A program made the position numbers and the translations under genes. This document shows, piece after piece, positions 10,401-25,400 of a DNA stretch of 64,000 bases (position 1 is its first letter; each line of letters begins with the position of its first letter). Source of the DNA: Enoplolaimus lenunculus (Eukaryota; Nematoda; Enoplea; Enoplida; Thoracostomopsidae). The notes below the pieces were generated by a model that ran no database searches, was not told where the DNA came from, and was given only the letters and a program-made list of their open reading frames with translations. Location of the stretch: assembly GCA_030248215.1 (NCBI GenBank), contig JASANG010003337.1, positions 62,001 to 126,000 on the forward strand, written 5' to 3'.

Positions 10401-13400
10401 CTTGTTCAACATTCTGAGACTACATTTGTTTTCATTAAACTCCAATCAAGTTTAAGCTAAGCAGTACCATATAGAGCCCTTCACGAAAATTTTGCTGCGG
10501 ATGCGGTGGAACTCGATCCCACAACGTACGGATTACCGGGCCGCTGCTCTAAACTGAGCTATGCAGCCATGCAACAAGATACGTATATGAATACGCCCCG
10601 AAACCGCCTGAGCTCAAAAGCGTCGCTCACATTACCCAACCGATACCGTTTATATAGCTTTGACATTTATACACCTACTTAAATTTAGCAACTATAAGTT
10701 TCAAAATAACACGTAATAAAGTTTCTTGAAAGTATAAGCCAAAATACCAATAAAGTGTACCTCTTTATCACACGGTCCAAACATGGCAAACATCACTATG
10801 CAGAGGCCAAGGGTTACGGTTTGATATGCATAATGCAACCATAGCAATTGGAAATTAACGCAGCTAACTGCAGTTACCCAGACTGCAACTGACAGTAGCA
10901 ATAAAATTGTCGATCGTATGATATCGTGTCTAAAATATACCCAAATCAAAAAGTATCCCTTGGGATAGAACGCCAAATCTACATATTAAAGCTGGAACGC
11001 CCCACGTACATATTTTGGGCAACTTTCCAGTATTACTTTGTTTACAATATTTTGTTAGGAAATACACGTGATTGTTTATAAAAAAAATTTGCAAGGAAAT
11101 TTTTGTGCTTTAGCTAATTTTTGCGCATTACGCAATGCTAGCAGACTTGTATACGTAATTTACGCATTAACACTGTTAAATTATAACAAATATATGCAAA
11201 TTAGCGAATTCTAAGAAATACCGTTGCATTGCTGCCACTTTTAGACAGTCTTTCTTATAACAGATTGTGATTTCTATAATAGTAATCTCTAGTGCCGTAT
11301 TCTCAAACATGTATAGCAACTATCATTGGTTAGTAATAGGTATTCAAACTCACTATCTATTGCAGTAGTTGAACTCAAAATTGATACAGATGTAGAGACG
11401 ATCACATGAAACAAAATGTGTTGAACTTTGAGCATCAGAATTTACTGGTTGGAAAGTTACAAAACCTATCACTAACTGATGATAAGTGCTACACACATTT
11501 CAGAATACTGGCCCTAAGGATAGCATCTATCCATTGTTAGCACAATGTTTAGACACAATCCTGTTACAGCAACAAAAAATTTAATGTCGAATCCTGGAGT
11601 AAACTCATTTTTGCTGGTTACCACTACGAAAACGCACAAACATACCTAACTTGAACGCCAATTACTTCATAACCTTTGGTCATGGTCACAATAACGCATA
11701 CTCCAATGACATATAATGAAAACTGAAAAATAATACAGAACAATGCTTATGAATAAAGTTGTTTTTGCCAGATAAAGGTAATTTAACACATTTATTTAAT
11801 TAGCAACTCGCTACACTTAATTGATGAACCTTAAAATATTTAAATTATCCAAAATTACGCAGTTTAATGCAATGATTAGCGTTTATTTATTTTGCGGCTG
11901 GCGTTTTAAAATATATATACACATTTTGTTATTAATTTAATCAAGAGCGGATAATCGCTATTTAACAAGAGTGTGCAACTGGGCACATTCAGTGGAGAAA
12001 AGAATGTACCCGGCACACGTTGCGTTTTTGCCCTCCCTCCCTTTATTTAGAAGGCGTACCACCGGTGTGAATCATGGCACTTTATGTATGCGGCGTCAAA
12101 CATGATCCTTTAATGTTTAATTTAGGAGCATTCATGTGATAGCAACCCCGTCCTTTAAACAAGGGGGAGGGTCGGCCAAAAACGCAACGCCCGACGGTAC
12201 ATTTTGTACCATGCAGAACCCCAAGAGTTAAACACTCTTGTCATTATAAACTCTTGATTTAATCAAGAGTGGACGATCACTCTTTATAACAAGAGTGTGC
12301 AACTGGGTACATTCTGTGTATTAAAGAATGTACCCGGCACGCGTTGCGTTTTTCCCTTGCCCCCCTCATTTGGGGGGCGGGTGTTGAAACCTTGAACGCA
12401 GGCAAATACTGTTCGATACACAGTGCAAACATTGTTCGATTGTATTCTTGATTTAGGTTTAACTGAGTTCTGTGTGCAGTTGACCCCCTAAATAAGGCGA
12501 GGGGTATGGGCAAAACGCAACGCGCGGTGGTACTTTTTATGCCAATGCGTATTTTTGGAAGTTGCACACTCTTATTATAGACTCTTAATTTAATCAACCA
12601 AGACGAGCCTCCCAGATTAAAAAAGCTAAAGCTTACTAATACTAAAACAATAATTGGCGAAAGTAGCATCCAAATGAATTTGTCATGAACCGAAAACCAA
12701 CAGCTGAAAAAATAAATAAAAATGAATACAGAAACAATTCAAAAACGTTTTTTTGCTAAATTAATTTTAAGTGAAAATTTATCGTTGAAGCAGGCCTTTA
12801 TGCTGTCTTTGTTAAAAAGAATGAAATATGTGTGGAATACATTATACAATGTATTCTCCTTGCGTACCAGGCTTTATGGCCCATGTATAAAACAGGGTCG
12901 GAACAGTAGTATAAGCATATTCCTAAGCCTAAAGCCTAAGCCTAAGCCTAAGCCTAAGCCTAAGCCTAAGCTTAAGCCTAAGCCTAAGCGTATAGATGAG
13001 CCAATTCTTAAGCCTTAACCTAAGCCTAAGCCTTAGCCTAAACAAAAAAATAAGTCTAAAGCTTAAACTGACTCTATTACAGCCCCTCCGGAAAACGATC
13101 CGGCCCTGTTCTATACATAGGCCGGCTTTATTATACGTGCTACAACAAGGGTCAGGTTTAGGCGTCGAAATGTCCAATATAAACCAAAGACCCTAAATGA
13201 AGTATGCCTTTAATAGATTTACTATTTTTTCAACAACATCTAAAAATTAGCATTTTACTATTATCCTGCAGCAATTGATATACATTTAAATTTTAAAACT
13301 GTATGCTTAATGAAGTAGCAATTAAACTTGTAAAAACGGACTTCAAATGTTTAAAAAGTTCCATGTTAATAGATTATATCGTCAATCGGACATCTTAATG

Positions 13401-16400
13401 GACAAAATACAGCGTGAATACATACTATTACAAGTCGAAATAGTTCAAAACATAACTTACAAGTTAGCGTGTCCGTAGCTGTCTGCAGATAGTATGACAC
13501 AAATTGCAACCAATATTGTAGGCAATCCTGTTGAAAGCAAAGCTGTAAGATTATACCTGACGTCAGGCCTGTATACTCAGCCACCCAACCCGTGTGTTAT
13601 TTATTACGTCAGACCGCAAACTGTGAAATATACAAAGAGTTGGCCCAAAATTAAAAAAATATCATCATAACAAATACCCTAAATTGCAGGCAGAGGCAAC
13701 CTTTGAAAATAAATGCTTGTTTTCGAAAACTGCTGTGCAGTGGCGGATCCATGGGGGGGCGACCCCGGCCGTGGCCCCCCCCCAACAGCATCTCGACAAA
13801 AATTATATAGAGTGTCAATTGCTGTTCTACGAAATAAAAATTGAAGTCCATAACCGCTAATGCTAAAACATTGTCCGAAAATAGCAGGCAGTTCCACTTC
13901 ATTCAAAACAGAAACGGATATTGCTGAAGCTGACTGGATTTTGCTTTTTCAAAACTGAATTGGCTTCCGAATCCGAGCCTTTAAATAATTGAACGAACGT
14001 AAGGAAGTCAATTTTATGGCAATCGTTCGTGGTTTGTGTGTGGGTCAAAAATAAGTTTATTACCTGTGAAATTTTGCCGCCCCCCATTTTGAGATCGTGG
14101 ATCCGCCACTGCTGCTGTGAAAGTAACTGCATTTATGACGATTTGTTATTAATTAAACAGAAATTCATCGACTTACCCCAGGCAAATATATGATAGGACC
14201 ATACGATACCATCATGGTCGATGTCTTTTGGATCGGTCATTATGCGATATGCATGCACTGAATACATGAATAGCCACGTGAATATGGTAATAAAACCAAA
14301 ATGAAGCACAAGGCCAACAACTTGACAACATAGCTGAAAAATATCATGCAAAATTTGTAATGATGGTATTTTTACAATATAAGCCATACTGGAACACAGT
14401 GCAGTACTCAGCAAACCGTTGTGCATCTGCTACTGTAATTACTGCACAAACCGGGTCGCCGGCCTTTCAAAAATATTTCTATGTTTGGCTCATGCAAAGA
14501 TCAGGGGTGGAACGTTTTTCGTTGGGACTAAAATAGAGTAAGCGTTAGCTTTAGGCTAATTTTTTGTTTGGCTTCTTTAACCAGGGTGGTTAATTTTTCT
14601 GTGAGACTGCAATGGAGTAAGGTGAAGCTTTAGATGATTTTTTCTGCAGGCTTAGGCTTAGGTCAGTCTTACGCTTAGGCTCAGGCTGAGGAATGTGCTT
14701 ATTACTACTGTTACGGCCGTATTCTATATACTGGACACCAGGATCATCATTGTAAAATGTCTCAAGCAATTTTTTACAGTAACAGCGCTTCCAATACGCT
14801 AATTTCGACAGCTATAGATATCATACATATTCCTAATACTAAGCTATGTTACATATTAATGAAGGGCTAAATTGCGAAACACACCATTCATACGTTTTAA
14901 ACTTATAATGCCGATAAGCAACTGGCAATAGATGCTACAGGCATTAGGCAAAAAGGAACACAGGTACCCAACTGTAAAGGTTTACCAGATTATTTCGTGC
15001 GTCAATTACAAAAGCGAACGACAACGCAGAGATGAGAACGCAAATTGCCAACGACACAATCAACGCATTCGAATTAGAATACAACGATCGTACACAGATT
15101 CGAACGAATATTACGCAGAGCAACGAAACAATACCAGCAATTAGTGAAACCAGCGAATACAACGGCAAAATATCATCCGATATCACTCGATACTAAAAAA
15201 AGATAAAATAATAAGAAAACAAATTAATCAAATTTGAAAAATATACCAACGGGAATTTGGTTAAATTACAGTTGAACACTAAATCAAAAGGCCTGTAATG
15301 ATACAAAAATGCTACTAAAAGCACTAGCGGATTGGAAACCAAAGGAAAAATTATTTAAAATACTTTTGTTGTTACAAAATGGTGGTATATGTGTACAGTA
15401 GAAGCGTATGTAAAGCAAAAAGATTGTTATAAATGTGCACATATACCGATATTAGAGTTGTGCTATATTTTTGTTGACGTCCGGCGCCGTCCGTCACCCA
15501 CCAGTGACGTCCGTTACCGTGCGTCACCCGTACGGCACCGTCTGTCACAGTCCAGCACCGTCCGACGCTACACGGCGATAACTCACGGTAACGGACGGCG
15601 TCGGATAAATGACGGATGGTGATGGACGGCGACAGACGGTGACGGAATGCGCAACCCGACGAGTATAGCTCCACTATAAGAAGTTGTTGCAATGACCACC
15701 TGCTGTAGTTGTAGCATGCTTGACTAAAGTCCAATAGAGCCAAGGTTCGAGTCTCGGCGTGGTCCTTAACAGGGTTCGTACAGACTGTTTAGTTTCAACA
15801 CAACAAACGCATTTCAAACAAACGTTATCACCACTGCTGCTGCTGCTTACTTCCATTTTATTCATTAAAAAGTCGGAAACATAAACGTTAGCCTTTTGCC
15901 AAGACAATTTTGATTATTTAAAATTTGTAATTTTAAAATAAGGTAGAAAATATAATTAAAAATTACGTCATTTGGTAGTTTGAAGACGACCTGAAATCAT
16001 TTTCAATTAATATTTTCACACTTTTCGGTTCGCTCACCGCAGTATTAGTCAGTTCCATGAGAATGGCGTACGTTGAAAATTGTTCAAAATTACATCGGCA
16101 GCGAACGTGGCTCTGATTGCTGGTGTAGAGCGAACACAATGATGTGGACCATTGCATTTCACTAAAAACACAACCAATGATACAAAGAACTCCTGACAAC
16201 TCTGGCTGTTACCAAACCACCCTTGTATAGACCACTTCCGGATACAGGATATCATTTCAAGGCCCATGCTAATTAGAAAGGCCTGGCCAGTAAGCCTTCG
16301 CCTAAGCCTAAACCCTAGTATATTACTGAACCATTTTGAATTCCAAATATAAATCTAAAAATATATAACAAATACTACAAAATCACGCTTACAATTTTGA

Positions 16401-19400
16401 ATTTCTTCCAGGCCTTTGCTATTGGCAAAACCATTTTAGCTTGTGTGTATTTAGCATATTAGAAAATGATAAATAGATCAACAACCGTTTGTTTTCGTTA
16501 TCATCATCAACCAAGAGATCGATGTTTGCTAATGCAAGATAACTCAGAACTTACCCGTTTGCCCGATGTATCCAATTCGAGCATTGTGCTCTGGTAACAT
16601 TTTGCTTACGGAGCAATTCAAACGTAATATCTATCCGCTCGTTGCTATATGTCTGTGACTGACCAGAACCAGAAAATGCACTCAGACTTACCATCGCCGA
16701 GTTTACAACGATAGGGTAACCCCTGTACCTGAAATATAAGAACGCATAAGGTAAACAGTGCCGGTACTGGTAAACTGGTGAGCTTAACAGGTGAAATTTG
16801 AACTCACGTTCAATTCAACTGTATGTTTGAGCGTAAAACAAATTAGAAAACAGGCCAGTGACGAAGATTGGACAAAAGTGAAACTTTATAAAAATCATGC
16901 GTTGAACACCTGTTCGTCCACGTTACCAAATACAGTATGTTTATTTCTGTACAGCCCTATTCACACGTGCAAGTTTTTGCTGTGAGAACTTGTAGTTGCA
17001 AGTTGCATTTGCAAGTTTTGTTCAAAATCCCGTTGGAAAAACTGGCAGTTGCAAATACTTCATTAAACATCATAGCTAGAAAATTAGTTCACTTGTGCGA
17101 ATAACCTTACAAGTTCACTGAATTTATTGCAGCCGCTTTCTTATTGGCTGATGAAAAAATACAAATTCAGCGTGCAATTTGCTGCTGCAAATTCTCTCAG
17201 CAAAAACTTGCACGTGTGAATAGGGCTTTACAGTAGTTTGTAGGATGTACAGATCAGCTAATGTTCTGCTTAGTGGTACCTCGTTGTGCCAGCTTGCGAA
17301 ATATAAAATCAAATCTAAAAGTTTGCTAAAAATCAAAATATTTTAACCCAGCACTACTACACATACCTGGTATTGGTCATGTACTTTTTGGGTAAAAGTT
17401 CACCCATGGTTTTGTAGGCTCCGTAAAATATTATCGATTGTTTGTTGGTTGTTTCTGCAATAAAAACTACCACAAATTACAACATTTTGAAAATATTTTG
17501 CATTGAAAAATTGACCCATGTATAGAACAGGGCCGGAACAGTAGTATAAACATATTTCTAAGCCTAAGCCTAAGCCTACCCTAAGCCTAAGCGTATGGAT
17601 GAGCCTATTCCTAAGCCTAAGCCTAAGCCTAAGCCTAAGCGCATGGATGAGCCTATTCCTAAGCGTATTACTAAGCCTAAGCCTAAGCAAAAAATAGTCT
17701 AAAGTTTAAACTGACTATTATAACCCCTCCGGAAAACGATCCGGTCCTGTTCTATACATGGGCCGAAAAATTTACGCACATTTAAGCAAAAGTTTCGATT
17801 TGGTCAATTTTCATGGTTTACCATTGCGTGTGACTTATAATAGGCTGCGCTGGACTGACAACATCCAGCAATGAAGTCGGTTGTTCCGCTACGTTTCGCA
17901 GTTTCACACCCCTCTTTGGTTTACATAATTCATTTATTGGCACCCGGTTGTCCATAATGTAAATGATGGCCACAGTTATTTTAAGGCGAGGACCAGTTTT
18001 TAACTGTGAATTGCGATAGAGACAGGCTTAGAATTTAGGCAAAATTTTGTTTATAATTAGGTTTCGGCAGGTTTTAGTTTCAGAATTTTCTTTACGACAA
18101 TGCTAATAGGCGTACCGTTATGCCCTTTAGAAAATAATCAACGGTAAAAATTAAGAGATTAGCTTGTTTTCGTTGTTTTAAAAACATTAACACGTTTTGA
18201 AATAAAATTCCTGTCTGTTGAGGTACATCCGGTAATGTGGATTTGAAGACTAACCTGTACCCCTACGGTGTCGGCGATGCTTTGTTCTTCGCGGAATCAT
18301 TTGAATTTCAAACGAATTCGACAGCCAGTTTGATTGAACGCGTGGAAAATTGTTGAATTTTGGCAGTTTAAATCTCGCATTTGTTGCAGAAACTTCGTCA
18401 ATCGCATACACTGAAATAAAAACAATAATGATAACGAAATGACCGTAATATTAGTTTTCTTCACTCTTTCTGCCTTCAAATATCTCGAAAACGGGATAAA
18501 TAATGACGGTTAACAAAAACGCCGTTAGTCATATGGGCCCCGACCCCGGGCACCTCACCGCCATAATTCGGCCCTGGCCTTTGATCTGGTGTTTGCATTA
18601 TATACTTAACGTTAACGCTTTGATTTGCCAAAAAATGACCAAATTATGCGCCTTTGCTACGGGGATAACCACGACCACTATTGGTGCCACGGTTATAGTC
18701 ATATTAGCAATATTTCTAAATTGGTGCTGTGGCTACGACACATATATACATATCGATTGTTTACCTATATTATCAGTGACGATATAAAACGGATCAGTGT
18801 AAACGGAATAAAAATTCGATCCTAAATGGGAACCGTACGCATTGAGTTGGGCCAAAAAGTAGGCTCCAACATCCGAGTCATACTCGACTAATCGCTGTTC
18901 GCTTGGACCGTGCATAATCTGCCACCACCAGCTCAAATGTCTTTTGTCGACTATAAAGCTTGCCGATTGTATTAAATTCTGAAAATTACATAATCAACAT
19001 ACAAAGTTTGGTTACAACAGAGCAACAATTTTCAATTGCAAAGGTGTTAGTCAAAACCAAGGTTTCCAAATATAGTGGGACAATGCAAAAAATGGTGAGT
19101 CAAATTGACTGTCTTCGAAATAGGCTTTTCTGACTACATAAAAGGAGTCAAAATTTGACTCCACCTGAGTCCAATTCGACTCAAGTTGACTCTGGCGGAG
19201 TCAAGTTTTGACTCAGTTTGTGTAGTCAGGAAACGACTGTTTCGGAGAAAGTCAATTTGACTCACCATTTTTTGCTGTGTATAGACAACAAGGTTGTTGT
19301 GAAAGAACCATGTGTTGTGAACGTTATAATGTGTCCAAAATATAAGTTTTCTATGGGATCAAAAATGTGATTCAACAGCTTGATCCTCAGATACGTCCTT

Positions 19401-22400
19401 ATCGGGAGTACAAAACAATGAAGAAACCGTTCGCGAAGCGATCTAGAAGCAAGACGCAATTTTAGTGTTTCATTTCTTTGTAACAGACGCCAAACGTTTC
19501 TGTGTTCTATGAATTACGGGAGTAGAGTTCATAGACACCCCCAGCTACACTCCTATTACATGATTTATTCATTTACGGCATCCTTGCAATTTTACGTATC
19601 TGAGTCGTCCGACAAATGGTAAAAACTATCTGTTATGGATCTTTAAGCAAAACATCCGCTCAGTAAACGTTTCTGAGCAAACAAAGCGGACTTCCAAAGC
19701 ATAAGCTTACCCGGACAAAATGCTTATCCCGATTATGCGCCAACTGTAATGCATCAAGGTACAATTCGTTCCGAAGTAACATATTAATTAAACGATATCC
19801 AGTGTATACGTCCATTCCGTACAGACGATTGAACTCGCTTTTGTAATGTAAATCGACAACAGTTGCGTTCCGAAGTTGCTCAGAAATTTCAAGCGTTGTC
19901 TCTAACGATAAAGTTAAATCTGAATCTTCGATATTATCAAGCTGAAATGTTTTGAAAAACTAAAAAAATAAGTTTAATAATAAAATCAGGAGCCGATGCA
20001 GGGGAGACATTGGACGGCCATAACCGTCGTTTCATATTACGCAAAGAATTTTGTCAAATATTAACTTAGTATCTATAACCCTTTCGCTCATAGAGTATAC
20101 TATGAGTAACTAAATACAATAATGTACGAGCAACACACACATATATGCGCAGTGCGAAATCTCCACAAGACGTGACAGCCTACTCGGGCGCGAGCGTCAA
20201 GCTCCTACAGCTCAGTGGTCATCGTAAACGCCTTCCACCCGTGAGACTGGGGATCGAATCTTACCTAGAAATTACATCTCATATGAAATTGAAAATATTC
20301 ATGTCAGAAAGAGTTAAAAAATGTTTCGAGTCGGGCAGCGTCAATCGAGTGTATTTGTCGTAGCCCAAGTCCGTAATTTAGGCCAATTCAGAATTGGGCT
20401 GAATTTCGACTTGGGCTACGACATATACGTTAAAGTATCGTTTTGGTTCTTATCGTTTTGGTTCTGCAGATCGCAAGCTGTGAACCGGCCCTTAAGTTTT
20501 TGGGATCTGCAGGTGAAATTTTTGAAAAAATTGCGTCAACAACATTTTAATTCTGGCAACAACTTATTCAGTAGACATTTTGATATTGTAATGTTTTCAA
20601 CAGCTTATAACGTTGTCAAATATATGGCTCTTGTACAATAAAGTTAAGCCTATAACCCTAACCCTGAGATCAAACTAAAGCCAATTTTTTTAATCCTAAG
20701 CCTATCCAAGCCAAATCCTGAATTACGCCAAAAATCTGACAGTTTCGACTTAACATTTTACCTCAATGTTCAAAGAGTGAAACAGATCCGATGTACAGTT
20801 GAACAGATTAGGCTCTGACCACGATTTAGATTTCGTACACAGACGCCGAGCGTAACCTAAACAATAATCCCTAACGTCATCGGGTGAATTTCAAAATAGA
20901 TGAAATTGCCTTTCGCAACCAACGTCACCTGGAAAATGACTAACTTTACCAATTCAGATACCCAAGTGATTCTAATTGCTAAAAAATCATTGTTACAGAA
21001 CGCCGAAATCAAAATGCGCAAAATGTTTCTAAAAATGCAGTTCGTTGCAATAACTGGTAAACATTTTGCATTGTGAATCGAAGGGTCTAGTTGTATGCCA
21101 TATTTTCCATCAAAATATTGGATTTAAGATCAGAAATACTTCGTTTTTGTGTCATTTCCAGTCCTGTAATGTACTTAATTGTACAGAAAACGTTGATTTA
21201 CATCTGCGAGTGTATTTGAAAATTAAAATTTCATTTCACACTTAAGAAACGCCGTCTCTTACCATTGGCTCCAACAGGGCATTTAGCTCTTGCGAATTTA
21301 CCAAAAGGTGTCTGGGGCCACAGGATACGATCGGCGTAATTTTCAGGACAACCGGCTTCATAAACTAAAAGCAAACAATGGTGATTGTCAATTTAGACAG
21401 ACTATAGTAAATTTGCCTACAGGTCTGCATAGTGCTGGTACTTAAATTCTAGAACGCAAGTAACGTATATCGGGTAACATTTCTAGCCTCACAAATTACG
21501 TCATACCTTTAACCGTATGGGGAAGCCTATTCCACCCGTCTCATGAGGTTTTATACCTTTAAGCTTATCTGCCGGCGCCAGAATATACGATATATAATAC
21601 GCACTATTATGAATTACCAATTAATACCACAAACAAAATTACAATTAACCTTAAATTCAACAACGACTCAGGGTTAAATGTTTACGCAATGCTGATTAAT
21701 ATATTTTAGGTTGTTATTTTACCTTCGCATCGTCCAGTTTTTGAATTAATTTGAGCAAAAGCGTTGGCACATTTATCACATTTTAGCCCCAATACGTCAC
21801 CGCGGCACGAACAGCGACCGTCACTGTCACACGATTCACTCGTGGAACCAGTTGGGTAGTAGCAGTTGCACGGAACGCAAGTTTCAACGTTGTTGTAGTG
21901 CGTTACTTTGTAGTGATTTTTCTTAAATTAATTAAAATTCGGTTCTCATAAACATAACCTCTTGTGTTTTTGCGGTTCAAATCTTAAATGTGAATCTGGT
22001 GCTTTTCACTTTTCGGTTCAAAATCAATCAACTTTCAAAGTGAAGTCGTAGTCAAACGCAAAATAGTATTTCGAATTAAAAGATTACCGTTGTATTAATT
22101 AGTTGAAACATACCCACAATACACAAAATGTGTTGCAACCATTTTTTGACAGGGAATAAGCGATATGCAATAGGGAAAAACTCTAGCGATGCCGAACGCA
22201 ATATTACTGCTACATCTTAATACAAAGTTTCCGTTTTGAACTCTGTTAAGGAAGGGCGTAGGTCTGGCTCACCCTTATGGATCCGCCAGTGCCGAACCAA
22301 TATATACACCATTCACATAATAATGCGTCTGAGTGTGATCATTTGACCAGAAAAATAATACCCGGTTTCTAAAATAAACCAATCGTAACATTTTTACCTT

Positions 22401-25400
22401 GCATTTACATTCTCCGGTTTCAAGATTACAACTTGGATCAAAGCCTCTCGCTGTGTCGCACCGACACGGACCACAGGTTGGATATCCAAACCAATGCTGA
22501 GGACATCGTGAATGCAACGATTGTTCGCAGTGTAAACCAGTATAATTTGAGAGGCATCCGCATATGTAACCAATAGGAGACGTTACGGATGCATGACACG
22601 AACCACCATTTAAGCATGGCTTCAATTCGCAAGCATGTTGACATTGTTCACCATAATATCCTAAACGATAACACATCCTGTATTCGGTGTTTACTCATTT
22701 CCCACACGGCAGATAAGAGTCCATGGCTGTTGTTAAGTAACCAATCACAAACGCATTTTATTACAAGAAAAATCCACCTTTTGATAGCCCAAGTCGTAAT
22801 TTCGTTTTGGACTGGCGTGATCCGTAATTGGAGTGAAGTGCGGATTGCAAAATGACATACTGTAGTGATCGGAATAAGAGATGGGGGGCTGACATTTATT
22901 TGGCCTCTCCAGAGGGTACCCCCTGTTATTCGGTTGAACTTGTTTATTTTTACCCCACGCTCCGCTACCCTTTGCTAGTGATATATATCCGGTAATGCAA
23001 CTATCGATGAATTAAACGTTTGTCTTGTATCAAAAGCCTGAGCGATATTGCAGAGTGATACTTATGAATGTACTTTCAAAACATAAACTTTTGAACTCAC
23101 TTTATTTGGCCCTGGAGTAATTTATGCACTAGATTTAGGGATAATTGACATTTATGAACTCAGGGTTTAGGGACTACATCCGCTTACGGACTTTTATAAG
23201 GGATACGGACTCCTATTTACTAAGACACAAAATTGGGACTCCCTCTTATTCGGGTTTGCTACAGCATCCATTCAATTCGCGCAATATTTTACAGCTACTT
23301 AGCTAATAAAACACATCATGAGCTTGTGATAAACAATTTACATTGCAAAAATTTCAGCACCACACGACTAAAAGATATACATCAGCCATTCTGTGGTTTA
23401 TTTGAATTTTCATATCAAAAATGTTATTTCATAATACCTCGATTGCACTGACAATGTGACGTATCCCAATCTTCAACACAAACACTGTTTGCATGGCATG
23501 GTTCATGACGCATCTTGCACGGATATTTATATCCACATTCTAAGCCAATGTTTGTTTCTTTTTGACGCGATAAATAGCCATAGGCATCGCTCAATTTATT
23601 AGCGTATACCCCCTGTAACATAAAAAATACGCTGTCACCTGTAGAACTACGCGAAAGGGGGTCTTGTATGTGTTACCAATGTTTACGCGTAGCTTTAGGT
23701 TTAAGCCTAGGAAATAGTTTACAGAAGCCTAAGCAGCCTTTGTTTGATCAAGAATGGCCTTTAACTGTGTAGTTTGTATGAAAAACGAGGAATTACAGTA
23801 CATATGTCGAAGCCAAAGCCGTAAATTCAGCGCAATTCCGAATTGTGCTAGTCCAGCGCAGAATTACGACTTATGCTAGCCCACGGCGTTATTGTTTCTC
23901 TGCTACAAGTACACCCCTTGTGATTGGTTGCTACTTTAATGTTATACTCAGATACGAATACCTGATACGAATACTCTTTTCTGATTGGCTAAGTAATCAT
24001 TTACTACATGTTGCTCACCAATAATCTTGTTTTACAAAGCTAATTTATTGGTTACTTGATATCGGCAAATTAGCTTAGTAAAACACGACTTGGACTACGA
24101 CATATATACGATTGACGTAGTCAAGCTTATAACAAAAATAACATTAATGTCTCGATTCCTGGGTTATCCTACAAAACAACGCTTACCTTAATGCATCCCT
24201 TCGCGACCATCAGTGGTTCACCGTCTTCTTGTTCCAGCGTTTCGGTGGTTAAAGACGCGAGATTGCCTTCGGGCATTTTTCCATAAAATTCCTGAAATGG
24301 GTTCAAATAGCCAAACTATTATTGCTGTCATTTAACTGACAGAATAGTGATACTTCTAACGGACAAATGATTAAGCACAGGTGTAAATCTAAAGATAAAC
24401 CTAAAAAGCGTAAATCTAAAGCTTAACCTAAAGCCTAAGCCTAAGATCAAGCCAGCGTTAATGAATTACAGGACCTGTTCCTATGCGCATATAAGTCCAT
24501 ATGATATATAATTGCGTTATTCCGAATGTCAGTCAAGGTAGGAACCGGGACATTATACCTTTCTACTAAGCAGCTGGAAAAGCGGGCTTCCGGAGCGGGT
24601 ATCGAACTGTCAGTCTACGGATCCTTAAGCGAACACTCTACCACTGCGCTACGTAGCTCGCCTCTCCAACTGCATTTTTCGTCGACTATAGTGTCGACCG
24701 TACACCACAATGTGCATTGCATTTATTGCATATGCACCTGGACAAGCATGTCTCACATGCTTACACGGAAAACTTGCCACGTCGCTAGTATTTTCATACA
24801 TGACATTTTGAGTGATAATTTATATATCATCACATACGCGATATGAAACCAAACTGCGAGATTAAACGAACTTTAATTACAACTGCAGTCAAATTTGTTT
24901 CTAATTTGTGTCAAAATTCAATAAAAATTTCCAAAATTTACTTTAGAAATTGAATAATCCACTGTTACAGTAACCGATTGATTTAAAAACTTTAAATCGA
25001 TGTTGTGCCATTGTCCGTCGCTGACGTTATAAGTTGAATTCAGTGTATGTATTCGATTCGATATATTGATTGAACTTTTTCCATTGAAAATCTGCAATAC
25101 ATGATATATAAATCTATACTTCAAAAATAGAAATCGTGCCGAACAAGGAGAATTATTAGGGTTACGGTATACTTTTTGACGTACGGCGTCGCTCGTCACC
25201 CGCACGGCCTCGTACAACGCCGTCCATAACAGTGCGGCGTCGTATGTCACCGTGCGGTATCGTACGCAAATAATTCACGTACGATAACGTTGTCGGTATA
25301 TGTGCACGTAAGTGTATGTAAAGCAAATGTTGCCATGCCTGTGTACAAATACCGGTATATGAAGTTGTTGCAATGACCCCGTAGTGTAGTGGTAGCATGC

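Larger units (their letters stand above)
15384..15815 (+). mobile_element. tRNA-derived SINE, split by a foldback insertion
   Basis: Left part 15384-15452 (GTATGTAAAGCAAA, ATGTGCACATATACCG) and right part about 15672-15815 (GAAGTTGTTGCAATGACC, then tRNA-like, then TTAACAGGGTTCGTACAGAC). The same order occurs unbroken at 25300-25508. The gap is exactly the family F foldback. Confidence 0.75.

Noticed and set aside
10494-10568. Functional tRNA-Thr
   Set aside because: Box B and the T loop are damaged, position 33 is C, and the anticodon stem has a mismatch. Kept only as tRNA-like.
12722-13177. Lys-Pro-rich and Leu-Arg-rich open frames
   Set aside because: They read through the (GCCTAA)n array of the MITE at 12878; no homology or splice logic.
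24292-24941. A missing LamG2 exon between exons 13 and 14
   Set aside because: The join of exons 13-14-15 already gives a LamG2 end of normal length (GCIKGVY aligning with GCIQGVW), so no extra exon is needed; none was found in the intron.
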